64,000 bases of DNA. It comes from Smallanthus sonchifolius. Lineage: Eukaryota; Streptophyta; Magnoliopsida; Asterales; Asteraceae. Shown one piece after another: positions 32,860 through 43,813 of this stretch. Position 1 is the first letter of the stretch; every line of letters starts with the position of its first letter. The DNA lies in contig CM042042.1 in assembly GCA_023525975.1 (NCBI GenBank), positions 41,737,880 to 41,801,879 on the forward strand, written 5' to 3'. The notes beneath the pieces are model-generated. The model made no database searches. It saw nothing but the letters and a program-made list of their open reading frames with translations, and was not told the DNA's origin. The translations under genes were made by a program, and so were the position numbers.

Positions 32860-34124
32860 TTAGGTTTGGCCGGATGTGGATACCTAAGATTGGCGAGCTT
32901 AGAGCCAAAATACTCGATGAGGCCCATAAGTCTCATTATTCTATCCACCCTGGGACAAACAAAATGTATCAAGACTTGAAGAACGAGTACTGGTGGCCTG
33001 GCATGAAGAATGATGTGACCGAGTACGTGAACAAGTGCCTAACGTGTTCACTAGTTAAGGCCGAGCACCAGAAACCATGCGGTAAAATGCAACCTCTACC
33101 AATATAGAAATGGAAGTGGGAGGAGATCGCAATGGACTTCATTACCAAGCTACCGCGAACAGCTAAAGGCAATGATACCATTTGGGTGATCGTCGACCGC
33201 TTGACAAAGAGTGCTCACTTTTTTCCAATACGTGAAACTTCTTCTTCTGAAAAGCTAGCAGAAATATTTATCAAGGAAATTGTGAGCAGACATGGTATGC
33301 CACTGTCGATTGTGTCCGACAGGGATACTAGATTCACGTCAAGGTTTTGGAAGAAATTCAATGAAGCGATGTGCACTAGATTGAACATCAGCACAGCTTA
33401 CCACCCTCAAACCGATGGTCAATCTGAAAGGACAATCCAGACCTTAGAAGACATGTTTCGAGCTTGTATCATTGACTTCGGTGGGAGCTAGGACAACCAT
33501 CTACCATTGGCAGAATTTTCATATAACAAATGCTATCATTCAACTATTGGCATGCCGCCATTTGAAATGTTGTATGGAAGGAGATGTAGGACTCCGGTTT
33601 GTTGGGGGGAGATTGGACAGAAGGATTTTGCAAGTCTTGAAGTGGTCAAGGCTACTTCAGAGAAATTTGATCAAATCAAAGCTCGAATGAAAGCCGCAAA
33701 AGACAGGCAGAAATCATACGCGGATAAGAAAAGGAGGAATTTAGAGTTTCAAGTAGGGGACATGGTACTGTTAAAGGTATCACCATGGAAAGGAATCATC
33801 CGATTCAGAAAACGTGGCAAACTAAGTCCAAGGTTTGTCGGACCTTTCAAGATTTTAGCGAGAATGGGTCAAGTTGCTTACAGACTCGACCTACCCGTTG
33901 AGCTTAGTGGAATACACCCTACGTTCCACGTGTCGCACTTACGCAAGTGCCTAGCTGACGACACAGCTCACATACCTTACGACGAGATCGAAATGGATAA
34001 TAGTCTAAATTATGTAGAGGAACCAATAGCCATTCTTGACCGAGCTGAGAAACGACTACGCAATAAGTCAATCCCATTAGTAAAAGTACAATGGAAACAC
34101 AGAAAGGGTTCAGAAGCTACTTGA
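32860..34124 (+). pseudogene. Element C integrase with nonsense codons
   Basis: Right after the protease remnant, near 32866, the sequence jumps to the integrase zinc domain (ILDEAHKSHYSIHPGTNKMY, CLTC) and then the core: MDFITKLPRTAKG, SDRDTRFTSRFWKKF, HPQTDGQSERTIQT. In-frame TAG codons occur near 33105 and at 33489-33491 (after FGGS). The C-terminal part (205 codons, 33507-34124) keeps the MLYGRRCRTPVCW, GDMVLLKVSPWKG and VSHLRKCLADD motifs, and ends VQWKHRKGSEAT then stop. No RT or RNase H lies between protease and integrase. Confidence 0.88.
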
Positions 34125-34214
34125 AAAAAAAAAGACGAAATGAGAGGACTATATCCCCAGCTGTTTAACGATTAGCAGGTTTCGAGGACGAAACCTTTCT
34201 AAGGAGGGTAGACT

Positions 34215-35457
34215 TGTAACATCCCAAAAATAATAAAACGAATAAATATAGCGAGACCGGTGATTTAGTCGGAATATTTAAACAAAAGGGAGCGGGCTTG
34301 GGCTCGGCTTCAATGGGCCGAGGGAAGCCCAGGTATATAAGAGGCAGGGCAGCCCTCTTCTCTGCTCATTCCCCACTCACGCAACTTCTAGAGAGAGAAA
34401 AGAGAGCTCGGGTCTAGAGAGAGAAAGTTGACGGATCGTCCCGGAATTGAGGGAGCACGTTACTGCTAAGCTCGTGAGCAAAACCTCCAAATCACAACCC
34501 CAATCCAGGTAACGATTCGACTCTAAACTGAGTTTTTGTTTAATTTGGGATTTTCGGGTTTTGGCTAAAAAGGTAACGATTTTGCGGATGAAACTTGAAA
34601 ATGAGCTTAGGTATAACATCTAGAATGAAAACCGAACGTTTTGATCTAAGAAAATTGAGATATTGACTCGATCAGACTCGCATGCAAAAACTTCAGATTT
34701 TTTTGGGAAGACGTTATGTGCAGACCCATCGAAACTACTTAGTTTCGATATGTGCAGACCCATCGAAACTACTCAGTTTTGATATGTGCAAGCCCATCGA
34801 AACTACTCAGTTTCGATATGTAGGACGGTTTAAGAGCGGACGGACAAAGGTTGTCAGACGGATTTAATGAAAGAACGGACGGTTTTCTAGAGCCGGACGA
34901 GTAATGAAATGGGCTACGACGGTAGTTCTCACTGCGATGTCTTCGTGACATTCACGACAAGTGTGATGTGTTGATCTCCCTTAAGATTATGGCCAATAAC
35001 TGTTCTCCCCCCTCCCCAAAGTAAATATGTATGTACATATGTATATACTTAATATGAATGTTATGTGAGAACAGTAAAGTAAAGAATATGTAAAAGCACG
35101 AATAATACGTATGTTATGTGTACATATATAAAAATTCACGATAAGATAAATATTATGTATGTTTGTCTTTAAACTAGAACTCACCAGCGTTAGCTGACTT
35201 TTAGTATACATTTCAGGTAAATGAAGAAAAGGTCGTGCGATGGCGTGAAGGTTACCCGACACAAGACTGACATCCCATATTTATATGTTAAGACGATGTT
35301 ATGTATTTAAGTTATTAAGACTTCCGCTGTCATGTTATGTAGTTTGAATGATGTTTGCTTCCGCTACTTCTGAATGTTTTAAATTTAAACTCAGTATTTA
35401 TGACTATGTTTATGAGTAAATCCAACAAGTGAGGTTACCCGAGAATGGGGCCTTGCA
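34215..35457 (+). repeat. Element C 3' LTR (internally deleted)
   Basis: 1243 bp, TG...CA, starts TGTAACATCCCAAAAATAA and ends GGGCCTTGCA. Relative to the 5' LTR it keeps only the first few palindrome units (34725-34819), then jumps from GATATG to TAGGACGG, losing roughly 870 bp including acceptor 1 and donor 2. TATA at 34334-34341; hairpin/acceptor block at 35180-35218 intact. Confidence 0.87.
35180..35218 (+). promoter_or_regulatory. LTR C (3') hairpin and 3' splice-site-like block
   Basis: CTCACCA, CAGC-GTTA-GCTG (35185-35196), CTGAC, TTTTAGTATACATTTCAG|GTAA (AG 35215-35216). Retained although the matching donor is deleted from this LTR. Confidence 0.6.
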
Positions 35458-35524
35458 CCTGGAAAAAGGGCCTTACATATAGTGAATTAAATTAAATGTG
35501 AATCACATCACATTTAATATATTT

Positions 35525-36217
35525 GAGTAAACTATTATTTTTGTCCATGTGGTTTGATCAAAATTGGCACTTTAGTCCAATAGTATTTTTTTTTTGTATC
35601 TGGGTCCTCGTGGTTTTAAAATATTGCCACTTTCGTCAGCTAACACCATCCATTTTTCTCAGTTAAATAAAGAGTATTTCAGTCCTTTTACATATTTGTT
35701 TTATTTCTTCATCTTTTTTACTCTCACTATTTAACCATCCCCAATTTAACGTCTAATTTAATCATCCCCCTGCTGACCTTCTTCCTCTTTTCCTGACCAA
35801 TTTCCGGCGACCGTCACTGGAACACCACCGTCACTTGTTTCTACCTCACTTTCACCACCGTTTCTACCCCCACAAAACAGGTTCAAACCTCTGTTTGTAT
35901 CTATCTCATGTTATTTGGGTGAAAGAGAACAATTGATGATTGAACATCAGGCAACGGGGATGGAGATCAGGAAAAATAAATGCAAAGGGGTTAACAAATG
36001 ATGATTAAAAATTGAGGGTAAAAAAGATAAAGAGATAAAATAAATATGTAAAAGAACTGAAATACCCCTCATTTAACTAAGAAAAATGGATGGTGTTAGT
36101 TGACTGGATGAAAGTGACAAGATTTTAAAACCACGAGGACCCATATTCAAAAAAAGAAACTATCAGATGAAAGTGACAATTTTGATCAAGCCACAGGGAT
36201 AAAAATGACAGTTTACT
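35525..36217. mobile_element. Foldback MITE with 10-bp target duplication
   Basis: 693 bp with long imperfect inverted arms (GAGTAAACTATTATTTTTGT at left; inverse AAGTAAACTGTCATTTTTAT at right) of about 170 bp each. Flanked by TAATATATTT at 35515-35524 and 36218-36227. A 9-11 bp duplication fits Mutator-type transposition. The middle (about 35700-36050) is unique, CCACCGTC-rich. Confidence 0.78.
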
Positions 36218-36227
36218 TAATATATTT

Positions 36228-36868
36228 ACTGCAATATCTTTTGTAAAATCATCAACCCTTTTCTATATTTTCGATGCAAGCGTTATTACGAACTAACTTG
36301 CGTAATATTTAACTTTTAGTTTTTTAAATTAAAACATGCGTAATAACATAACATGCATTTCTTGATAACGACATGCGTGTAAATAAAATAACATGCGTTC
36401 TTTATAGTATCAAGATATAACTTGTGTCATATGTCATATTATAGTATCAAGATATAACTTGTGTCATATGTCATATTGTATATTGAAATATAATATTACT
36501 AGATTAGAAACTCGTGTATTACATAGACCGAATCATTAAAAGAATATAATTGATAATACACTTATATAATTCTCATTACTGGTACATTAAGATTTCATAT
36601 TTCAAGACTGTTCAAGAAATATGTCACATTTTGTAGCTAAAATTAATTATTAACAGTTGTTTGGATCCTTATTTTGATAGTGATTATTACAAACTTAACC
36701 CTAAAATGAGTTAAAATAAGTAAAAATAAGTTAAAAAACAGTAAAAGGTTAGTCATTTTTACTGATTTTTATGAATTTTTATTGATTTTTACATATTTTT
36801 ATTGACTTTTACATATTTTTATTGATTTTTTATTTATGAATTTTACTTATTTTAACTTATTTTTTGGG
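36228..36868. other. AT-rich spacer, no gene
   Basis: Contains ACATGCGT-like words, a 35-bp direct repeat (ATAGTATCAAGATATAACTT near 36400 and 36432) and a short tandem TTTTTATTGATTTTTACATA stretch (36760-36830). The old sequence into which element D inserted continues at 45214. Confidence 0.4.
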
Positions 36869-37132
36869 TTAAGTTTAAGGCCTCAAACCCGGGAGGCCTC
36901 ACTTGTTGGATTTACTCATTCACACACAGTTCTTAAACTTGAATATCAAATAACGCAGCGGAAAATACTTCATTAAACGTAACCTTTACATTGTTCAACA
37001 TGCGGAAGCGTAACATAGTCTATCACATAAACATAACATAAGCTAATCATAACGGGATGCCAGTCTTCATCTCATCTGGGTAACTCATCAAGCCGCCCAT
37101 CATCACCTTCCATCATCATAACCTGCCTTAAC

Positions 37133-37170
37133 CTGAATGTGCACACTAAAAAGTCAGCTACGCTGGTGAG
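37133..37170 (-). promoter_or_regulatory. LTR D (3') hairpin and 3' splice-site-like block
   Basis: Minus strand CTCACCA, CAGC-GTA-GCTG (plus 37155-37165), CTGAC, TTTTTAG, ACATTCAG|GTTA with AG at plus 37134-37133. In the 5' LTR copy (44091-44106) one arm has CAAC, giving one mismatch. Confidence 0.6.
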
Positions 37171-37999
37171 TTCTAGCTTTTCATAAAACCTTAACTTCAA
37201 ATATTTTGCCAAAAATATATCATTTAACTTCATTAATAAAAGCGTACAAAAACATGCAATAACATAACATAGCACATAAACTTAAGTCAACAAACATATT
37301 GAATCTGCGCCTTCTCGTAACCGTTAAATCCAAACGTCACATACTAGTGGAATAACCTAAAGATCACCACCACTAGGCCCATCAACACCGTACTGTCCTT
37401 CGGGTGAAGAACTCCCAGGGCCCGATACTTAGGTTATTCAACACCAACTTCAAGCATGACATCACAAGGATGACACGTACCAAACTTCAAGCACTGCACC
37501 CCGTAAGGCGCAAGTACCAAACTTCAAGCACGACTACCCCGTAAGGTAAATCGTACCAAACTTCAAGGATCACGATAATCTCCTTGGTGACCGTCATCAC
37601 CCCAGTTGTATAACAGTTGGCCAGCCACAAAGGCCCCTAAAAGTAAAGGCCCATAACATACATCTCATACCCATAACCTTCATTCCCTAAGGAATAATGG
37701 AAGATTCGTTCGTTTGTGACTTTCGTAAACATTCACTTCTTTTACTTCAAAACTTCAGTTAAAGCATTCGTACGTTTTATTAAAAATCATTCATCAACAC
37801 TTCATAAACTTCTTTTGGCAAAATATTTCATAAACACTTCTTTCATAACATTTCCTTCCAAAACCTCGTTCATAAACATCATTTTATAAAACGTCACGTA
37901 CATCATTCATAAACATCGTTTTATAAAATAGTCACATCGTTACGTATGCACACCAGCCCAAAAATATTATTCAAAACATTTAAAAGAGGGCTTCTAGAA

Positions 38000-38008
38000 C
38001 TCACCTGA
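38000..38008 (-). promoter_or_regulatory. LTR D 5' splice-site-like sequence (second donor)
   Basis: Minus strand ATCAG|GTGAGTTCT, identical at the core to B and C. Missing from the 5' LTR through an internal deletion. Confidence 0.55.
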
Positions 38009-38149
38009 TAAGCTAATCTGGATTGTCCTAAACAAAGGTCCAACAACGTCACTTTCGATATGAATTGATTAGTTAAATACACATCAGACCTAATCCCGAC
38101 TCTAACGGTTTAACCTTCTAAACATACTGACTTTACCTAAACAGCCTGA

Positions 38150-38410
38150 TGCATGCGCACTTAGCAAGTGCGCAGGGCCTTGCTCTTGCGTACTTAATAA
38201 GTGCGCAAGTTTGCTTCATGCGTACTTGATAAGTACGCATGACCTTCTTCATGCGTACTTGATAAGTACGCAAGATCCTCTTCATACGTACTTGATAAGT
38301 ACGCAGGATCTTCTTCATACGTACTTGATAAGTACGCAGGATCCTCTTCATACGTACTTGATAAGTAAGCATGATCCTCTTCATGCGTACTTGATAAGTA
38401 CGCAGTATAT
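38150..38410 (-). repeat. 33-bp tandem palindrome array in D 3' LTR
   Basis: Eight units, each with GCGTACTT-GAT-AAGTACGC or a variant. The first on the plus strand is GCGCACTT-AGC-AAGTGCGC, in which the fourth pair changes from T-A to C-G on both arms; the second has a T opposite G. Lies between donor 1 and the acceptor-like CAATCCAG. The peptide-repeat ORFs here are artefacts of the repeat. Confidence 0.88.
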
Positions 38411-38762
38411 GCTTCACCATAAAAACCCTAACTTTCGCATCCGGGTCTGATCACGTCAAGATCCCGAACTTGTTTACATTCAAAACGTTTGCTTATCATT
38501 AAGGAACTCAAGTCTATGTTTTTCTTCCATTTTCATCCGTAAAAACGTTACCATTTCATCCAAAACCTGAAAAAACCAAAAAAGAACAAAAACTCAGATC
38601 TAGGTTGGATCGTTACCTGTATCGAGCTTCTGATTCGGAGGCCCTTCTCACGAGATATGGAGCAACACACTTCTTCAAATCTCGGGTCGATCCGCCAACT
38701 TTCTCTCTCTACGGTTTCTCTCTCTAGATGTTGCAAATGAGAGAAATGGGTGGTGACTTTGG

Positions 38763-38772
38763 CTATTTATAG
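38763..38772 (-). promoter_or_regulatory. TATA box of D 3' LTR
   Basis: Minus strand CTATAAATAG, about 105 bp from the LTR start; same at 45091-45100 in the 5' LTR. Confidence 0.6.
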
Positions 38773-38875
38773 GGGAGGCTCCCCTTCCAGCCCGCCGGCC
38801 CATCCAGCCCGACCTGACATGCCTCGTTCATTTATTCCGTTATTATAACTGTCGTTTTATTTTTGGGATGTTACA

Positions 38876-38889
38876 AGTCTACCCCCTTA
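38876..38889 (-). other. Element D polypurine tract
   Basis: Minus strand TAAGGGGGTAGACT directly before the 3' LTR; comparable to AAGGAGGGTAGACT in element C. Confidence 0.8.
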
Positions 38890-40490
38890 CAATAGGTTTC
38901 GTCCCCGAAACCTATCATAAGTCAAATAGTTGAGGGTACGACTCCCTCATTTCCGTATCGGTTTCCCAAGTGGCTTCTGATCCCCTTCGATGCTTCCATT
39001 GGACTTTAACCATTGAATAATCTTATTACGCAAACGCTTCTCCTTTCTGTCTAAGATGGCCACAGGTTCTTCGATGTAGTTAAGGCTGTTGTCGACCTCG
39101 ATGTCAGTAAGTGGTACGTGAGCCGATTCATCCGCCAAACACTTTCGCAAGTGTGATACATGGAAGGTATGATGAATCCCACTTAACTCATCAGGCAACT
39201 CTAACCGATAAGCGACTTCACCAACCCGTGCCATTATCCTGAATAGTCTGATAAACCTCGGACTTAACTTTCCTCTCTTCCTGAATCGTATGATTCCCTT
39301 CTAGGGTGACACTTTCAACATTACTCTGTCCCCAACATCAAACTTAATAGGCCTTCGTCGTTTATCCGCATAGGACTTCTGACGATCTTGTGCGGCCTTC
39401 ATTCGTGCTTTGATTTGATCAAACCTTTCCGACGTTTCTCTTACGACTTCAAGACTTCCTAATTCCTTCTGTCCAATCTCACCCCAACAAACCGGGGTCC
39501 TGCATCTTCTCCCATACAACATTTCATAAGGCGGCATGCCTATCGTCGTGTGATGACTATTTTTGTAGGAGAATTCGGTTAACGGCAGATGGCTGTCCCA
39601 ACTGCCGCCAAAATCGATAATACAAGCACGAAGCATATCCTCCAATTTCTGAATGGTCCTTTCGGACTGACCATCCGTTTGCAGGTGGTATGCCGTGCTA
39701 ACATTGAGTCTCGTGCCCATCGCCTCATGAAATATTTTCCAGAACCTCGATGTGAATCGTGTGTCCCGGTCAGATACGATCGTCAAAGGCATCCCATGCC
39801 ATGCTACTACTTCTTGAATAAATACTTCTGCTAACCTTTCTGACGAGAATGTCTTGCGAATAGGTAGGAAATGAGCACTCTTCGTTAAACGGTCCACAAT
39901 TACCCAAATGGTATCATGACCTTTAGCTGTGCGAGGTAGCTTGGTTATGAAGTCCATGGTAATGTGTTCCCACTTCCATTCCGGTATATCAAGTGGTTGA
40001 ATCTTTCCATACGGTTTCTGGTGTTTGGCTTTTACTTGCGAGCAAGTCAAGCACTTGCTTACGTACTTTGTCACTTCATGCTTCATTCCAGGCCACCAGT
40101 ATTCCTTCCTTAGATCTTGGTACATTTTATTGGTACCAGGATGGATAGAGTATCGAGACTTATGAGCCTCATCCAAGATTTTGGTTCTAAGCTCGCCACC
40201 CATAGGTATCCATACCCGTCCAAAACGTGTCCTAACACAAAGGGTGTTATATTCCAACTTGTCCTGTTGGCCAACCATCCTTTCCTTCTTTATGTTTTCT
40301 TCTTTAAGTGCCTCATCTTGAGCCTTTTCAATTTCTCTCATCATATTCGATGTTACCACCAACTGGCAAGCTTTCACTCTAATAGGAGTAGGCACATCCT
40401 TTCGGCTTAGAGCGTCAGCCACCACATTTGCCTTTCCAGGATGGTATATTATTTCACAGTCATAGTCTTTCAATAGTTCCAACCATCGCC
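38890..40490 (-). pseudogene. Element D RNase H end, integrase and C-terminal tail
   Basis: A 393-codon frame (39301-40482) starts MELLKDYDCEIIYHPGKANV at the end of RNase H, followed by the integrase zinc domain (HKSRYSIHPGTNKMYQDL, CLTC), and the core: MDFITKLPRTAKGHDTIW, SDRDTRFTSRFWKIF, QTDGQSERTIQKLEDM. It stops at 39301 just after VMLKVSP where a Trp codon is expected, and the tail resumes at 38947-39234 (VAYRLELPDELSGIHHTFHV). A TAG near 40488 separates it from RNase H. C shares the same integrase type. Confidence 0.88.
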
Positions 40491-40491
40491 T

Positions 40492-40890
40492 CTACCTCAT
40501 ATTAAGTTCCTTTTGTTCAAAGAAGTACTTCAAACTTTTGTGGTCGGAGTAAATAGTAAACTTCACCCCGTAAAGGTAGTGCCTCCAGATTTTCAATGCG
40601 AATACGACAGCAGCAAGTTCCAAATCGTGAGTCGGATAACTGACTTCGTGAACCTTCAATTGTCGTGATGCATATGCGATCACTCTCCCGCGTTGCATCA
40701 ACACGCACCCTAATCCCTGACCCGAAGCGTCAGAGTATACCACCAAGTCTTCATTGCCCTAGGGAAGGTCCAAGACTGTAGCTTGGGTTAGTTTCTCCTT
40801 CAATTCCTTAAACGCCTCATCCTGGGTCGAACCCCATTCTTACTTTACCTCCTTCCGAGTCAACTTTGTCAATGGCGAAGCTATTTTCAA
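40492..40890 (-). pseudogene. Element D RNase H
   Basis: MVVYSDASGQGLGCVLMQRG carries the first catalytic Asp; DLELAAVVFALKIWRHYLYG and YSDHKSLKYFFEQKELNMR follow. The frame is closed by the TAG near 40488. The upstream part (to about 40890) is in a broken frame containing stops. Confidence 0.83.
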
Positions 40891-40896
40891 GAAATC

Positions 40897-42242
40897 CTAG
40901 ATGAATCTCAGATAGTAGCCTGCCAATCCCAAGAAACTTCGGATTTCAGTTGGCGTCTTAGGAATATTCCATTCCCTTACCGTCATTATCTTTGCTGGGT
41001 CAACCATAATGCCGTTCGGGTTAATGACGTGACCTAGGAATTGGACTTCCCTAGGCCAGAACGCGCATTTGGAGGACTTAGCATACAACTTTTCCTTTTT
41101 CAGTGTCTCCAACACCTCCTTTAAGTGACATGCGTGATCACCCTCATTCTTGGAGTAGATGAGGATATCATCGATGAACACGATTACCGATCGGTCCAGC
41201 ATCGGTCGACACACCCTATTCATCAAATCCATGAACGCTGCGGGGGCGTTCGTCAATCCGAAAGACATTACACGGAACTCGAAATGTCCATAACGCGTGC
41301 GAAATGCAGTTTTCGGTATGTCTTCTTCCCTCAATTCAACTGATGGTACCCGGACCGAAGGTCGATTTTTGAGAACCAACTTGCGCCTTGCAATTGATCG
41401 AACAGGTCGTCGATCCTTGGTAAAGGGTACTTGTTCTTCACCGTACGTTTATTCAACTTGCGATAATCAATACACATTCTCATCGAACTGTCTTTCTTCT
41501 TCACAAACAACACTAGAGCACCACACGACGAGATGCTCGGTTGGATAAATCCTTTCTCAAGTAACTCGTCTAGTTGTGCCATTAACTCTTTCATCTCCAC
41601 TGGTGCTAGTCGATATGGAGCCTTAGCCACGGGCTGGGCAACTGGTACTAAGTCGATTCGAAATTCGATCTTTCTGTCGGGTGGTATCCCAGGCAAATCC
41701 TCTGGAAACACCTTCGGGTACTCGCGTACCACGGGTACATCGTTTAGTTCCTTCACTTCCTTACACTCATCAATTACGTACACCAGATAAGCCTCGCATC
41801 CACGCCTCAAGTAATCTTCTGCCTTAATCATCGAGATGACGTTTGACATCGGGGCATCACGATCTCCAAAAACCTCAACTTTGCTACCATCCGGAGCCTT
41901 GAGTCGGATTATCTTTCGTTTACATATAATTTGTGCTTCATTGGCAGTTAGCCAATCCATTCCTAACACGACATCGAACCCACCCAAAACCATGACAAAC
42001 AACCTGACGGGAAATCTATGGCCTTCTATTTTTATCGTGGAATTATCAACTACATCAGTCACCCTCGCAGTTCTACCCTCAGCGGTTTCTACGCTAAAGG
42101 CTCTTTCTAGTTTACTCACAGTGTACTTTACCCTTTTACAAAAAGTCGCAGATATAAAACTCTTACTGGCACCTGAATCGAATAACACAGATACAAAAGT
42201 GTTGTCAAGGATAAACGTACCTGACGCCACGTCGGGGTCCAC
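40897..42242 (-). pseudogene. Element D protease and reverse transcriptase, frameshifted
   Basis: The 303-codon frame (41331-42242) contains the protease motif VLFDSGASKSFIS, then RT from KAPYRLAPVEMKELMAQLDE through RMCIDYRKLNKRTVK to SKIDLRSGYHQ. A frameshift near 41340 moves the reading to the 160-codon frame (40897-41379) with FRTRYGHFEFRVMSFGLTNA and the catalytic FIDD (VIVFIDDILIYS), then FLGHVINPNGIMVDP and SFLGLAGYY. The two halves together cover the RT palm. Confidence 0.88.
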
Positions 42243-43480
42243 TCTGGCCTGTTCCTGCGTCAGCGCATAGGCGCGAGTCTATGCTCGGGCTCTCTCTTCT
42301 TTCTTCTCCGGGCCTTTCCCTTACCCGGCTTGACCCATCCTGGGCTTGGTGCATTCCCGGCTCATATGACCACTCTCCCCACAGTTGTAGCATTTGAAGC
42401 CTTGCGGGCATTCACGGGAGTAGTGTCCGGTTTTGCCGCATTTAAAGCACGGATTTGACCCTAGCCGACATTCACCCGCATGTCTTATCCCACATTTTCC
42501 ACAGACTGCCTTCTAGCCTACCCTGGCATGTTTGTCCTGAGCCCCAAACAACTTCCCACCCGATCGCTTAGCAGGAAAACTCAGCTTCTTCTTAGGCTCT
42601 TCAATGGCAACGACATTCAGCGCCAGATCATCAAATACCACGCCGCTCAGTTCTACTACCGAATCATAGGTAGTAGGGGCATTTGCCTTAACATAGGTGC
42701 GGACCTTGTCCGGCAATCCTTGAATGTAGCATGCAATCTTTCTTTCCTTAGTCGTGACAAGATGTGGCACTAGACGTGCCAGTTCATTGAATCGGGTTGT
42801 GTACTGCCGGTGCGTCATGCTCCCGGCCTTCAAACCTAGAAATTCCCTCTCTACCTTCTCAATCTTGTTCCTTGGGCAGAAATTCTTGATCACTAAGGTT
42901 TTCAAATCAGCCCACATCATTGTATCCACAACCTCGCTCCCTTTTTCTTGACGTACACCTTCTCACCAATGGGATGCTTCCTCTCTCAAGGAGTTAGCAG
43001 CAAATTTCACAACTTGATCCGTTCGACACTCGCTCAGGCGAATGGCAGCTTCCATACGGATTACCCAATCAAAAGTAGCCACCGCGTCCTTCTTGCCACA
43101 TGCCTTAAAGGACTTATAGTCGCAACCACGGTTAAGCGGTGCGTTGATTGCCTCAGTGTTCGGGGTATCAACCGCCGTGTTAGACCCACCCGTCTCATTA
43201 ACCTTTTTTAATGCTTCTGCCAACAGTCCTGGCAAGGAAACCTTCATCAACTCAGTGAACTCTCGAGCTATAGCTGCTCTCACTTCTGGTTCAAAAGTGA
43301 AAAGTTGTTCTTCAACCTATGTCTGCTCAGTTCCATGCACACTAATCGCCGGTTCAGTGTGAACACTTCCTTCTTCACTATACACTTGGCGTGCAGGGTC
43401 CTGCCGCGCCCACCGTTACGACCACCGGTACGACCACCGATACGCCCCCCACCACGCCTTCCGCTCTTTCTTCCCGCCAT
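42243..43480 (-). pseudogene. Element D gag, broken by frameshifts and stops
   Basis: ATG at 43480 gives a very basic start (MAGRKSGRRGGGRIGGRTGG). After a frameshift near 43280 the gag core continues (42963-43283: RGCDYKSFKACGKKDAVATF), then 42513-42929 (DLKTLVIKNFCPRNKIEKVE, MTHRQYTTRFNELARLVPHL). The zinc-knuckle region (about 42330-42480) is in a frame with stops. Element C has lost this core. Confidence 0.85.
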
Positions 43481-43798
43481 TTCGTTCTATAAGACAAGGA
43501 ATCTAATGTCATCACGCTAGTTAAAAAATAAAATTCCACAAGCACTGTAAGATGTTAATATACACTGGCCATCTGCAATTAACCATTACATAACCTTTCG
43601 ATTTTTATTCGACCACCTTTGTGATTCCATCAGAACACAAGTCCTTACCTAACCCTTTCTAAGGCATACTATATATGTAAATATATACTAACTTCATACC
43701 TGATGCTGTGGCTCGAGTTACCCGTACTGGCATCCGCTTTCGGTCCCATTCACAGTTTAAGTTTAGACACTAGGAGTGTCCGAATCTCTAAAACTATT
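43481..43798 (-). other. Element D untranslated leader between PBS and gag
   Basis: About 320 bp, no ORF, AT-rich. Corresponds to 31671-31990 in element C. Confidence 0.6.
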
Positions 43799-43810
43799 GC
43801 TCTGATACCA
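43799..43810 (-). other. Element D primer-binding site
   Basis: Minus strand TGGTATCAGAGC, three bases after the LTR end; initiator-Met tRNA type. Confidence 0.93.
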
Positions 43811-43813
43811 ACT

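Larger units (their letters stand above)
31656..34214 (+). mobile_element. Element C internal region with large deletions
   Basis: Only about 2.6 kb against about 4.9 kb in element D. Part of gag, and all of RT and RNase H, are missing; gag zinc knuckles, the protease start and integrase remain. The polypurine tract AAGGAGGGTAGACT (34201-34214) is adjacent to the 3' LTR. Confidence 0.88.
36874..38875 (-). repeat. Element D 3' LTR (full length)
   Basis: 2002 bp. Minus order: TGTAACATCCC (38875), TATA (38772-38763), donor ACAG|GTAAC (38616-38615), 33-bp palindrome array (38405-38150), acceptor-like CAATCCAG (38025-38018), donor CAG|GTGAGTTCT (38004-38003), hairpin/acceptor block (37170-37133). 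Confidence 0.88.

Noticed and set aside
38133..38450. Peptide-repeat ORFs on both strands (also 44504-44722, 29904-30292, 55217-55474)
   Set aside because: Unit lengths of 33 or 42 bp keep any frame open automatically; no start context or homology, and they lie in LTR or non-coding repeats. For the 34-bp array, three units restore the frame.
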